A DNA stretch of 64,000 nt from Enterococcus canintestini (GTDB lineage Bacteria; Bacillota; Bacilli; Lactobacillales; Enterococcaceae), in the NCBI RefSeq assembly GCF_001885735.1, contig NZ_JXKG01000007.1, positions 57,565-121,564 on the forward strand, written 5' to 3'. The position numbers were made by a program, and so were the translations under genes. Shown here piece after piece: positions 54,378-64,000 of the stretch (position 1 is the first letter of the stretch; each line of letters opens with the position of its first letter). The notes beneath the pieces were generated by a model. It made no database searches, was not told where the DNA came from, and saw only the letters and a program-made list of their open reading frames with translations.

Positions 54378-54402
54378 AAAAGTGGCTGATGCCACTTTTT
54401 TT
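54378..54402 (+). terminator. Terminator after rlmN
   Basis: AAAAGTGGC/GCCACTTTT with a TGAT loop and T-run. Confidence 0.88.
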
Positions 54403-54495
54403 CATTTATATTCTGATTTAAGAAAAAGTCATATTATTTCCTGCATTTTTGAATTATTGGTAAACTACCTTTAAGACTACAGGAGGCGTGTGCCA

Positions 54496-55050
54496 ATGTT
54501 AATTACAGAATTTGAACGGGATAATCCAATTTTAAAAGATCAATTGGCAGATCTTTTAGCCAAAACATGGCCTAAAGAATATGGTCAATCAGCTAAAACA
54601 GAAGTTGAAAAATTGTTAGCGCCAGAACGCATTGCGGTTGCTGCTTTAGTAAAAGAGGAGCTGGTGGGCTTTATTGGGGCGATTCCACAATATGGTCAAA
54701 CGGGTTGGGAATTGCATCCTTTAGTAGTAGTGCCAGATTTTAGGCGACAAAATATTGGTGCTCGCTTGGTTTCTTTTTTAGAATCGGAAATTGCTTCTAG
54801 AGGCGGGATTACCATTTATTTAGGTGCTGACGATGAAAACAATGAAACAACTTTAAGTCAAATGGACCTCTATCAAGAACCTTTAGCAGCAATTGCACAA
54901 ATTAAAAATTTGAAAAATCATCCATATAGTTTTTATGAAAAAATGGGGTATCAAATTACGGGTGTGATTCCTGACGCAAGCGGTTGGTTTAAACCAGATA
55001 TTATTATGGCCAAACGGATTGGTGATTTTGAAGAAGTAACAGAGGATTAG
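54496..55050 (+). CDS. AAC(6')-Ii-like aminoglycoside 6'-N-acetyltransferase (GNAT)
   Basis: 184 aa. ATG 54496 lies nine bases after AGGAGG; GTG 54490 is too close. The sequence runs in parallel with E. faecium AAC(6')-Ii as I remember it: NPILKDQLADLL, ERIAVAAL, GFIGAIPQYG, TGWELHPLVV, ASRGGITIYLG and HPYSFYEKMGY. RRQNIGARL is the acetyl-CoA pyrophosphate loop. AAC(6')-Ii acetylates the 6'-amine of tobramycin, kanamycin and amikacin, and is intrinsic to E. faecium. This is a divergent homologue, so resistance is plausible but unproven. No mobile element flanks it. Confidence 0.85.
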   Translation: MLITEFERDNPILKDQLADLLAKTWPKEYGQSAKTEVEKLLAPERIAVAALVKEELVGFIGAIPQYGQTGWELHPLVVVPDFRRQNIGARLVSFLESEIASRGGITIYLGADDENNETTLSQMDLYQEPLAAIAQIKNLKNHPYSFYEKMGYQITGVIPDASGWFKPDIIMAKRIGDFEEVTED

Positions 55051-55107
55051 TGGCTTTCTCACTGTGAGGTAAGGTGCTTTTGTCGAAAATCTACTTTAGA
55101 ATAAAGG

Positions 55108-55160
55108 AAAAACAGGAGGTGTGACAAAAGACTTGTCGCACCTCCTGTTTTCGAATAAAG
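55108..55160. repeat. Terminator hairpin with CGAATAAA tail, repeat family copy B
   Basis: AAAACAGGAGGTGTGACAA pairs with TTGTCGCACCTCCTGTTTT (one G-T), then TCGAATAAAGC. It separates the convergent aac(6')-like and NrtR-like genes. Confidence 0.82.
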
Positions 55161-55178
55161 CTGATATGGCGCAAAAAT

Positions 55179-56012
55179 TTAGAATTTAGCTGCGAGAACT
55201 TCTTTTTTTAGTTGATAAATTTTAGAAGGTCGGCCAATGCCAAGGGGTTTTTCACCAATTTCATCAAAATATTGCAACATCGCTTTTTTAAAGTTGGAAT
55301 GATCGATACTTTTAAAATCCATGCCCCAAAATTTTGCAAAAACTTTGCGGGCTTCAGTGATCGTAAAAGTAGGTCCTAAAACTTGTAAAACTCTAGGTTC
55401 ATGTTCCATTTTTTCTGCGACGCGTTTAAAAGCTTTTAAGACAATTTGACTGTGGTCAAAAGCTAGAGAATCGCTACCGGAAGAAAGGCCAGTTTTTAAG
55501 TTCAAAATAATCTCAACGTCTTGACCGCTGGTTAAATACAGCTGGCTTCCTTTTCGTTCCATGGTAAACCACCGAACTTCATCCGCATCATCCCCGGCAC
55601 TTAATGGTTCTTCTCCAATAAAAGTTAAATAACTAACGGTGACTACCCAACCTCTGGGATCGCGATTAGGCGTGCTGAAAGTATGGAGTTGTTCAATATT
55701 GGATTTAGAAATTTCTACTCCCGTTTCTTCCAATGTTTCTCGTAGTACCGAGTCATCAGTTGATTCATTTGGCATTACAAATCCGCCAGGCAATGCCCAA
55801 GAATTACGATAAGGATGGCTTTTTCGCTTAATTAAAAGCATTTTTAACTGGTCTTCTTCTTTGTTGTAACACATTAAAACCATATCAACAGTTAAAGAAG
55901 GTTTCTCATATTCTGGGTGATCTTGCTTTTTATACCACTGCAGAAAGTCCTCTTCGGTGGCAACTTGTTCATAGTAATGTTTTTCTTCAGCTTTTGATGC
56001 AAACTCTGGCAT
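55179..56012 (-). CDS. nrtR: NrtR-like Nudix regulator (Nudix domain plus winged helix)
   Basis: 277 aa. ATG 56012 (MPEFASK) follows AGAGGTGA; the GTG at 56024 lies inside that site. The Nudix domain (about 40-190) has an intact box, GGFVMPNESTDDSVLRETLEETG in two readable halves, unlike many NrtR proteins that lost catalysis. The C-terminal third (about 190-277) fits the NrtR winged helix. Such proteins bind ADP-ribose and repress NAD synthesis or salvage genes, so pncA at 12.2 kb is a possible target. It could instead be a plain Nudix hydrolase. Confidence 0.8.
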   Translation of the reverse strand: MPEFASKAEEKHYYEQVATEEDFLQWYKKQDHPEYEKPSLTVDMVLMCYNKEEDQLKMLLIKRKSHPYRNSWALPGGFVMPNESTDDSVLRETLEETGVEISKSNIEQLHTFSTPNRDPRGWVVTVSYLTFIGEEPLSAGDDADEVRWFTMERKGSQLYLTSGQDVEIILNLKTGLSSGSDSLAFDHSQIVLKAFKRVAEKMEHEPRVLQVLGPTFTITEARKVFAKFWGMDFKSIDHSNFKKAMLQYFDEIGEKPLGIGRPSKIYQLKKEVLAAKF

Positions 56013-56031
56013 AAAACTGCTCACCTCTACT

Positions 56032-56307
56032 TTATTTAAAAATAAATGGAATAATCAAATTGAATAAAAAGAAAATTAGGTAAAAAGGAGTTGTTTTGCT
56101 CGCTTTATCTTTTAAGCTAATTAAGCCTGAAATAGCGATTCCAATCAGTAAAAGGCCACGAATAATTGCAGTTGTGGTCAAAAAAGATTGTAATTGTCCC
56201 TCTAAATTAAAATAGCCATATAAGCGGCCGTAAAAAGCGCAAAATATCATGTGGAAAAGTGTTAAAACGGCAATGGCCGCGATTAAAAGCCGATGTTTTT
56301 TTGTCAT
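56032..56307 (-). CDS. Small three-helix membrane protein, hypothetical
   Basis: 91 aa. ATG 56307 (MTKKHRLL) follows TTGAGGGA; longer in-frame starts lack a ribosome site. Three hydrophobic segments (about 6-24, 40-58 and 66-90). It ends 19 bases before the NrtR-like start, so the two are probably one transcript. No family recognised. Confidence 0.6.
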   Translation of the reverse strand: MTKKHRLLIAAIAVLTLFHMIFCAFYGRLYGYFNLEGQLQSFLTTTAIIRGLLLIGIAISGLISLKDKASKTTPFYLIFFLFNLIIPFIFK

Positions 56308-56440
56308 AGTGTGTCCCTCAATTTCGTTAATCTCTTTCATTATACCAAAAAAAATTTCTTTAAGGCGGGCAAATCCAGTGAAAATGAATTTGCCTTTGTT
56401 TTTTACAAGGAAAAGCACTTAAAGAAAGTTAGAATTGTGG

Positions 56441-58610
<2,170 letters not shown>

Positions 58611-58612
58611 TT

Positions 58613-58660
58613 TAACCGTGTTGTCAGTAACTAAAAGATGCTGACAACACGGTTTTTTTT
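58613..58660 (+). terminator. Terminator after metG
   Basis: AACCGTGTTGTCAG pairs exactly with CTGACAACACGGTT, then T-run. From 58661 to 58831 the sequence is AT-rich and empty. Confidence 0.92.
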
Positions 58661-58831
58661 ACTTTTGTTCTAGTAAAAATTTTTTCTGAAATACTATTTC
58701 TAGGTGCTAAGCTGAAATTTCAAGAAATTTACAGCGCAATTTTTTAATTCTACCTTTATTATGCAAGTGTCAAAAAGAAGTCCCTTCAGTTTTTTTCTTT
58801 CTTTTTCCTAGTTGTCTTTTATGAAAAGTAT

Positions 58832-58860
58832 TTGCTCGCAACTACAATCTACTATATAAT
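58832..58860 (+). promoter_or_regulatory. Promoter of the cation ATPase leader
   Basis: TTGCTC (58832-58837), 17 bases, TATAAT (58855-58860). Confidence 0.8.
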
Positions 58861-58882
58861 GTTCTTTGTATTTATATGTTTT

Positions 58883-59002
58883 CATGAGGGAGTAACTAGC
58901 AGCATAAGCTGTGGCAACATCACCAACCGAAATTTATTTTCTGGTGTTGCCTTAATTAGTGAGACTTATGTATGTTATGCACATACACAAGTCTATTTTT
59001 TT
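58883..59002 (+). promoter_or_regulatory. yybP-ykoY (Mn2+) riboswitch with terminator
   Basis: CATGAGGGAGTAACTAGC starts the fold; P1 pairs CATGAG with CTTATG (58965-58970). The GGCAAC/GTTGCC stem with ACCA/TGGT holds CAACATCACC, and GTGAGACTTATG is the second conserved strand. GACTTATGTATGT/ACATACACAAGTC followed by TATTTTTTTT is the terminator and shares bases with P1, so ligand-stabilised P1 should prevent termination and switch the gene on. Confidence 0.82.
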
Positions 59003-59042
59003 TAGCTGACTTGTGGAGGAAAATTTCAAAGGAGGAACAAAA

Positions 59043-61715
59043 TTGTCAGAAGAAAACAAAAAGCAGCAGTTGAGCCAAGCGTTTTATTCCCAAACGCCAG
59101 AAGAGGTTCTAAAAGAGTTAGATGCAACTGCTGAGGGCCTTAGTGCCACAGAAGCCAAAAAACGTTTAAGCGAATATGGTGAAAATGAGCTTGAAGAAGG
59201 TAAGAAAAAATCAATGGTTCAAAAGTTCTTTGAACAGTTCAAAGACTTGATGATTTTGGTTTTACTAGTTGCCGCGATTATTTCGGCTCCCCACGAACCT
59301 GTTGACTCCATCATTATTTTGCTTGTTGTAATTATTAACGCTGTGATGGGTGTTGTCCAAGAATCAAAAGCAGAAGCTGCAATTGAAGCATTACGGGATA
59401 TGTCCACCCCAAATGCTAATGTTATGCGAGACGGTCATGCCTTATCAATTAAAAGTACAGAACTTGTACCAGGGGACATTGTCTTATTAGAAGCCGGCGA
59501 TGTTGTTCCTGCTGATATGCGTTTAATTGAAGCCAGCTCATTAAAAATTGAAGAAGCTGCTTTAACAGGGGAATCAGTCCCAGTTGAAAAAGAACTCGTT
59601 GTTTTAGAAGGCGATGAAATTGGAATCGGCGACCGCATTAACATGGCTTATTCTAATAGTAACGTCACTTATGGTCGCGGAAAAGGTGTTGTTGTAAACA
59701 CTGGGATGAATACTGAAGTTGGTAAAATTGCAGGAATGTTAGCTGCAGCTGACGAAACGGAAACACCACTAAAAAACAACTTGAATCACTTAGGTAAATT
59801 CTTAACGGCTGCAATTTTAGTAATTGCTGTCATTATGTTCTTATTTGGTACATTAGTTAACGGTACACCGTGGATGGATATGTTATTAACGTCTGTATCT
59901 TTAGCTGTTGCAGCGATTCCAGAAGGATTACCGGCAATTGTAACGATTATTTTAGCGTTAGGAACGCAAGTTTTAGCTAAACGTAATTCCATTATTCGGA
60001 AATTACCAGCGGTAGAAACACTAGGTTCAACCGATATTATCGCATCTGATAAAACTGGTACGTTGACATTAAATCAAATGACAGTTGAAAAACTTTATAC
60101 CAACGGGCAACAATATCCTGCCAGTGAACAAATTCCTGCCGATAATATGGCGCTTAAAGTGATGAACTACGCCAACGACACAAAATTCAGTCAAGAAGGG
60201 GAATTAATCGGTGATCCAACTGAAACAGCCCTTGTGAAATTTGGTCAGGATCAAGGGTTTAACGTGACTGAAAAAGTAGCCCAAGAACCTCGTGTTGCGG
60301 AACTACCTTTTGACTCAGAAAGAAAATTGATGTCTACAATTCACCAACAAGCAGACGGTCGCTACCTGGTGGCTGTTAAAGGGGCACCAGATGTGTTATT
60401 AGGTCGTTGCACACAGTATCAAGTGTTTGATGACGTAAAACCGATGAATAAAGCAGAAGAGCAAACCATTTTAGACAACAATAAAGATATGGCCAAACAA
60501 GCGCTACGTGTGTTAGGGATGGCTTATAAATATGTTGATTCAATTCCAACTGAATTGGATTCTGCAGTCGTTGAAAATGATTTAATTTTTGCCGGTTTAG
60601 TCGGCATGATCGACCCTGAACGCGCTGAAGCTGCCGATGCAGTTAAAGTCGCCAAAGAAGCAGGTATTCGTCCAATTATGATTACCGGCGACCACAAAGA
60701 TACCGCAGAAGCTATTGCGGCTCGTCTGGGAATTATTAAAGCTGGCGATGATGCAGCTGTTTTAACAGGTGCTGAATTAAATCAAATGTCAGATGAAGAA
60801 TTTGCTCAAAAAGTGGCAAATTATTCTGTCTATGCGCGGGTATCACCTGAACATAAAGTGCGAATTGTAAAAGCTTGGCAAAAAGAAGGTAAAGTTGTGG
60901 CCATGACTGGTGACGGTGTCAACGATGCCCCTGCCTTAAAACAAGCCGATATTGGGGTTGGTATGGGGATTACTGGTACTGAAGTTTCAAAAGGTGCTTC
61001 TGACATGGTCTTAGCAGATGACAACTTTGCGACAATTGTGGTGGCTGTTGAAGAAGGACGTAAAGTTTTCTCTAATATTCAAAAAGCCGTACAGTATTTA
61101 TTAGCTGCTAACTTAGGGGAAGTTTTAACACTCTTTATTGCTACAATGCTAAACTGGGATACATTATTACCAATTCACCTATTATGGATTAACTTAGTAA
61201 CAGATACATTCCCTGCGATTGCGTTGGGGATGGAACCAGCTGAAAAAGATTTAATGAGCCACAAGCCAAGAGGTCGTAATTCCAACTTGTTCTCTGGTGG
61301 TGTTTTCTCAAGTATCATCTATCAAGGGATTTTAGAAGCAGCGACTGTCTTGTTTGTTTATTGGTCTGCTATCCAATGGCCCGTTCACGCAACGTATGAA
61401 GCAATTCACAGCGATGCGTTAACAATGGCCTTTGCAACATTAGGGTTGATGCAATTGTTCCATGCGTTTAATGTGAAATCTGTTCACCAATCCTTATTTA
61501 AAGTGGGACCATTCCGCAACAAATCATTTAACTGGGCGATTTTACTGTCATTTTTCTTAATGATGGTTATTATTGTTGTTCCTGGTCTAAATGATGTTTT
61601 CCGTGTTGCCCACCTTGATTTATATCAATGGGGAATTGTCGTTGGTTCTTCCTTTGCAATTATTCCAGTAGTGGAAATTGTTAAAGCCGTTCAACGAGCA
61701 TTAGGAAAAGAATAG
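59043..61715 (+). CDS. P2-type cation-transporting ATPase (probable Mn2+/Ca2+ exporter)
   Basis: 890 aa. TTG 59043 is used because AAAGGAGG ends seven bases upstream; GTG 59013 has no site. The phosphorylated Asp336 is in SDKTGTLT; TGES (actuator), MITGDHKDTA and MTGDGVND (hinge) are intact. M4 has PEGLPA with the cation Glu and M6 NLVTDTFPA, as in SERCA/PMCA pumps. It resembles lactococcal YoaB and pneumococcal MgtA/CaxP. The Mn riboswitch upstream favours Mn2+ efflux; Ca2+ is the alternative. Confidence 0.9.
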   Translation: MSEENKKQQLSQAFYSQTPEEVLKELDATAEGLSATEAKKRLSEYGENELEEGKKKSMVQKFFEQFKDLMILVLLVAAIISAPHEPVDSIIILLVVIINAVMGVVQESKAEAAIEALRDMSTPNANVMRDGHALSIKSTELVPGDIVLLEAGDVVPADMRLIEASSLKIEEAALTGESVPVEKELVVLEGDEIGIGDRINMAYSNSNVTYGRGKGVVVNTGMNTEVGKIAGMLAAADETETPLKNNLNHLGKFLTAAILVIAVIMFLFGTLVNGTPWMDMLLTSVSLAVAAIPEGLPAIVTIILALGTQVLAKRNSIIRKLPAVETLGSTDIIASDKTGTLTLNQMTVEKLYTNGQQYPASEQIPADNMALKVMNYANDTKFSQEGELIGDPTETALVKFGQDQGFNVTEKVAQEPRVAELPFDSERKLMSTIHQQADGRYLVAVKGAPDVLLGRCTQYQVFDDVKPMNKAEEQTILDNNKDMAKQALRVLGMAYKYVDSIPTELDSAVVENDLIFAGLVGMIDPERAEAADAVKVAKEAGIRPIMITGDHKDTAEAIAARLGIIKAGDDAAVLTGAELNQMSDEEFAQKVANYSVYARVSPEHKVRIVKAWQKEGKVVAMTGDGVNDAPALKQADIGVGMGITGTEVSKGASDMVLADDNFATIVVAVEEGRKVFSNIQKAVQYLLAANLGEVLTLFIATMLNWDTLLPIHLLWINLVTDTFPAIALGMEPAEKDLMSHKPRGRNSNLFSGGVFSSIIYQGILEAATVLFVYWSAIQWPVHATYEAIHSDALTMAFATLGLMQLFHAFNVKSVHQSLFKVGPFRNKSFNWAILLSFFLMMVIIVVPGLNDVFRVAHLDLYQWGIVVGSSFAIIPVVEIVKAVQRALGKE

Positions 61716-61720
61716 AATAC

Positions 61721-61769
61721 AAAAAAAGCTGTGACAAAAAATTGTCACAGCTTTTTTTTCGAATAAACG
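61721..61769 (+). repeat. Terminator hairpin with CGAATAAACG tail, repeat family copy C
   Basis: AAAAAAAGCTGTGACAA pairs with TTGTCACAGCTTTTTTT, followed by TCGAATAAACGG and a further GTGTGACAAG. It terminates the ATPase gene. Confidence 0.85.
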
Positions 61770-62160
61770 GTGTGACAAGTAACTTTTTTGAAATAAGATA
61801 GAATTCCAAAAAATTTGAAAAACAATTTTCAGCAATTCGGTCTTATTACTTTCAGCTAGTCACTTCAATCGTAACCTCTTTTTTTATAAACGACATTTCA
61901 TCAGCAACTTCTTTTGAAGCAATTTCATCTTATCGCTTGCGTGTAAACGAGATCGTTTCATTTTTATTGTGTTATTTTATAAAGTTATTTTTGGTAGTGA
62001 CAGCACTATCTTTTTACCTGGAAATAAAAAGAGGACAAAGTGATGTTTCCCAACTTTTGACCTCTGAATAATTATGCTATGACAATTCGTTTTTTAACGG
62101 AAATAATACGCTGCTATTCTTTTTTGTAAAGTGTTATTCTGAAAAAAATAACGCCTTTGT
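61770..62160. other. AT-rich gap without recognised features
   Basis: About 390 bases between the ATPase terminator and the tyrS promoter. Short frames have no ribosome sites. Nothing stable or repeated was found. Confidence 0.5.
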
Positions 62161-62162
62161 GG

Positions 62163-62432
62163 TTGACAAACCGCTGCCACAGTCTTATGATGTAGTCACA
62201 TTAATAAATGATGACTGTGATGGAAACACAGTAGGATAATAGCCGCTGTTTAAGAGAGCTGGTGGGGCTGCAAACCAGTACACGCTATTGTGTGAATTAC
62301 ACTTCCGGAGTCTTGGCGTAAAGCCACGCGACAGCGTTAAATGTTTGAGTGATATACTTTTTTTAAAAGTATATAATTTGGGTGGTACCGCGAATTTTCG
62401 TCCCTTGGCAATTTTGCCAAGGGACTTTTTTG
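62163..62432 (+). promoter_or_regulatory. tyrS T-box riboswitch (Tyr specifier TAC) with promoter
   Basis: TTGACA (62163-62168), 17 bases, TATGAT (62186-62191). Stem I contains CACAGTAGG (AGTA) and GGGGCTGCAAACC, with the specifier in GTGAATTACACTTCCGGAG, TAC at 62298-62300. The T-box is GGTGGTACCGCG (62381-62392), and the terminator GTCCCTTGGCAA/TTGCCAAGGGAC with a T-run ends at 62432. Specifier and downstream gene agree. Confidence 0.93.
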
Positions 62433-62564
62433 TTACTTTGTTTTTTAGCTGCTCAAATTTTAAACCCATTCATAAAACGCTTTAAAAAATTTTTTAATAA
62501 CACCTATTAATTTTGCTATGCCAGCAGTTTACTGCTTTCATAAATATAGACGGAGGTCAATAAG

Positions 62565-63821
62565 ATGAATATTATTGATGAATTAACGTGGCGGGATGCC
62601 ATCAACCAACAAACCAATGAAGAAGGTCTACGTAAACTCGTAGATGAAAAGAGCATTGCGCTTTATTGTGGTGTCGACCCAACCGGCGATTCCATGCACA
62701 TTGGACATTTAATTCCTTTCATGATGATGAAAAGATTTCAATTGGCGGGCCACCGTCCATATATTTTAATCGGTGGTGGTACTGGTACAATCGGTGATCC
62801 TAGTGGTCGTACAACAGAAAGAACGTTACAAACAATGGAAACCGTTCAGCACAATGTCGACGCGTTATCCAACCAAATGCGCAAATTATTTGGTAAAGAT
62901 GCCAATATCAGTTTTGTAAATAACTTTGACTGGTTATCTAAAATTTCATTGTTGGAATTTTTACGTGACTACGGTAAAAACTTCAACATTAACACAATGT
63001 TAGCCAAAGATATCGTTTCAAGTCGTTTGGAAGTGGGAATTTCCTTTACAGAGTTCACTTACCAAATTTTACAATCCATCGACTTTTTACATCTATTTAA
63101 AACATACGGTGTGCAATTACAAATCGGTGGTGCCGATCAATGGGGCAATATTACAGCGGGACTTGATTTGATTCGTAAATTAGAAGGCCCTGAAGCTGAA
63201 GCCTTTGGTTTAACTATTCCATTAATGTTAAAAGCAGATGGTACTAAATTCGGTAAAACTGCCGGTGGTGCTGTTTGGTTAGATCCTAAGAAAACTTCAC
63301 CATTTGAATTCTACCAATTTTGGTTAAATCAAGATGATCGTGATGTTATTAAATACTTGAAATTCTTTACTTTCTTAGATAAAGAAGAAATTGATGCTTT
63401 GGCACAAAAAGTTGCCACTGAACCAGAAAAACGCGAAGCGCAACGCCGCTTAGCTGAAGAAGTTACTCGCTTTGTTCACAGCGAAGAAGACTTAAAAGAA
63501 GCACAAAAGATTACCGAAGCGCTATTTTCCGGTAATATCAAAGATTTAAATGCTACTGAAATCGAACAAGGCTTTAGCAAAATGCCAACGGTTGAAATTT
63601 CCAGCGATCCAGAAAATATCGTGGAATTATTAGTAGCAACAAAAATTGAACCATCAAAACGTCAAGCACGAGAAGATGTTTCAAACGGAGCTATAAGTAT
63701 TAACGGTGATCGTATCACTGATTTAAATTTTGTCGTAACACCATCTGATCATTTCGAAGGAAAATTCGTTGTGATAAGAAAAGGTAAGAAAAAATACTTT
63801 TTGGCCAAAGTATTAAATTAG
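62565..63821 (+). CDS. tyrS: Tyrosyl-tRNA synthetase
   Basis: 418 aa class I synthetase. GGAGG lies 13 bases before the ATG; no closer start fits. HIGH is at 45-48 in HIGHLIP, the KMSKS-equivalent loop is KFGKTAGG, and GGADQWGNI binds tyrosine. A C-terminal S4 RNA-binding domain (about 350-415) completes the bacterial TyrRS. Control by the Tyr T-box upstream. In enterococci tyrS-like genes can neighbour a tyrosine decarboxylase cluster, but none is visible before the window ends. Confidence 0.96.
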   Translation: MNIIDELTWRDAINQQTNEEGLRKLVDEKSIALYCGVDPTGDSMHIGHLIPFMMMKRFQLAGHRPYILIGGGTGTIGDPSGRTTERTLQTMETVQHNVDALSNQMRKLFGKDANISFVNNFDWLSKISLLEFLRDYGKNFNINTMLAKDIVSSRLEVGISFTEFTYQILQSIDFLHLFKTYGVQLQIGGADQWGNITAGLDLIRKLEGPEAEAFGLTIPLMLKADGTKFGKTAGGAVWLDPKKTSPFEFYQFWLNQDDRDVIKYLKFFTFLDKEEIDALAQKVATEPEKREAQRRLAEEVTRFVHSEEDLKEAQKITEALFSGNIKDLNATEIEQGFSKMPTVEISSDPENIVELLVATKIEPSKRQAREDVSNGAISINGDRITDLNFVVTPSDHFEGKFVVIRKGKKKYFLAKVLN

Positions 63822-63924
63822 AATTTGATAATTTTTTACCTTGAAAAACAATGATTTTCATTTTCCAATTCAAATGATGAACTGGTCTTAAAAAAGTAAA
63901 AATCACTGTTAATACGTTACAAGA

Positions 63925-63960
63925 GAGCACGATCTGTCTTTACAGGTCGTGCTTTTTTTT
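63925..63960 (+). terminator. Terminator after tyrS
   Basis: AGCACGATCTGT pairs with ACAGGTCGTGCT, then eight T. Confidence 0.88.
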
Positions 63961-64000
63961 ATCGTAGTTAAAATAAAGGCTCTTCGTCAAATTGTGTTGG

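Noticed and set aside
62185..62485. Frames on both strands across the tyrS leader
   Set aside because: Both read through the T-box stems and terminator and have no ribosome site.

Overview
The window is 64 kb of low-GC Firmicute chromosome. It most resembles Enterococcus or a close relative in the Lactobacillales. The basis is T-box and PyrR leaders, strong AGGAGG ribosome sites with frequent TTG/GTG starts, a chromosomal aminoglycoside 6'-acetyltransferase of the enterococcal AAC(6')-Ii type, and a low-affinity class B penicillin-binding protein of PBP4/PBP5 type. I see no phage, plasmid, CRISPR array or complete insertion sequence.

Layout. 1-7.2 kb: 3' part of a glutamate decarboxylase, a phosphohexomutase, a BceRS-like two-component pair, a GRP-family sugar transporter and an amino acid permease. 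7.2-10.2 kb (minus): a YlmA-like ATPase and xpaC/telA. 10.4-12.7 kb: nudF, a small membrane protein, mtnN and pncA. 12.9-16 kb (minus): an AlaX-like editing hydrolase and pepO. 16.3-25.2 kb: a C39-like peptidase, a divergent prs, a cysteine desulfurase/DUF1831/mnmA set for tRNA thiolation, an aldo-keto reductase, a phosphoesterase and the low-affinity PBP. 25.6-34.7 kb: a DUF1033 protein, topB, PyrR-attenuated pyrP, an AraC regulator and a heterodimeric ABC exporter. 34.7-42.9 kb: sucrose genes scrR-scrB and scrA with mirrored operators, then an alpha-galactosidase and its AraC-type regulator. 43-47.7 kb: kup behind a structured leader, a DUF3290/DUF421 pair, two micro-proteins and a YbaK-type deacylase. 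47.7-50.3 kb: an amino acid ABC importer behind a T-box with a His specifier. 50.4-56.3 kb: ftsK, rlmN, the aac(6')-like gene and an NrtR-type regulator. 56.6-63.8 kb: metG, a P2-type cation ATPase behind a yybP-ykoY (Mn2+) riboswitch, and tyrS behind a Tyr T-box.

Themes. RNA-based control is dense: two T-boxes, one PyrR attenuator, two yybP-ykoY-like leaders and an unassigned metG leader. Carbohydrate genes carry candidate CcpA (cre) sites and local repressors. NAD turnover is represented by pncA and an NrtR-like regulator.

The most interesting observations are these. The His T-box has one stem I but two complete antiterminator/terminator modules. A Mn-riboswitch-like leader precedes kup. 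A hairpin with a CGAATAAACG tail recurs at four unrelated loci. Terminators contain nested hairpins. Gene starts below were moved from the longest reading frame wherever the ribosome-binding site decides.
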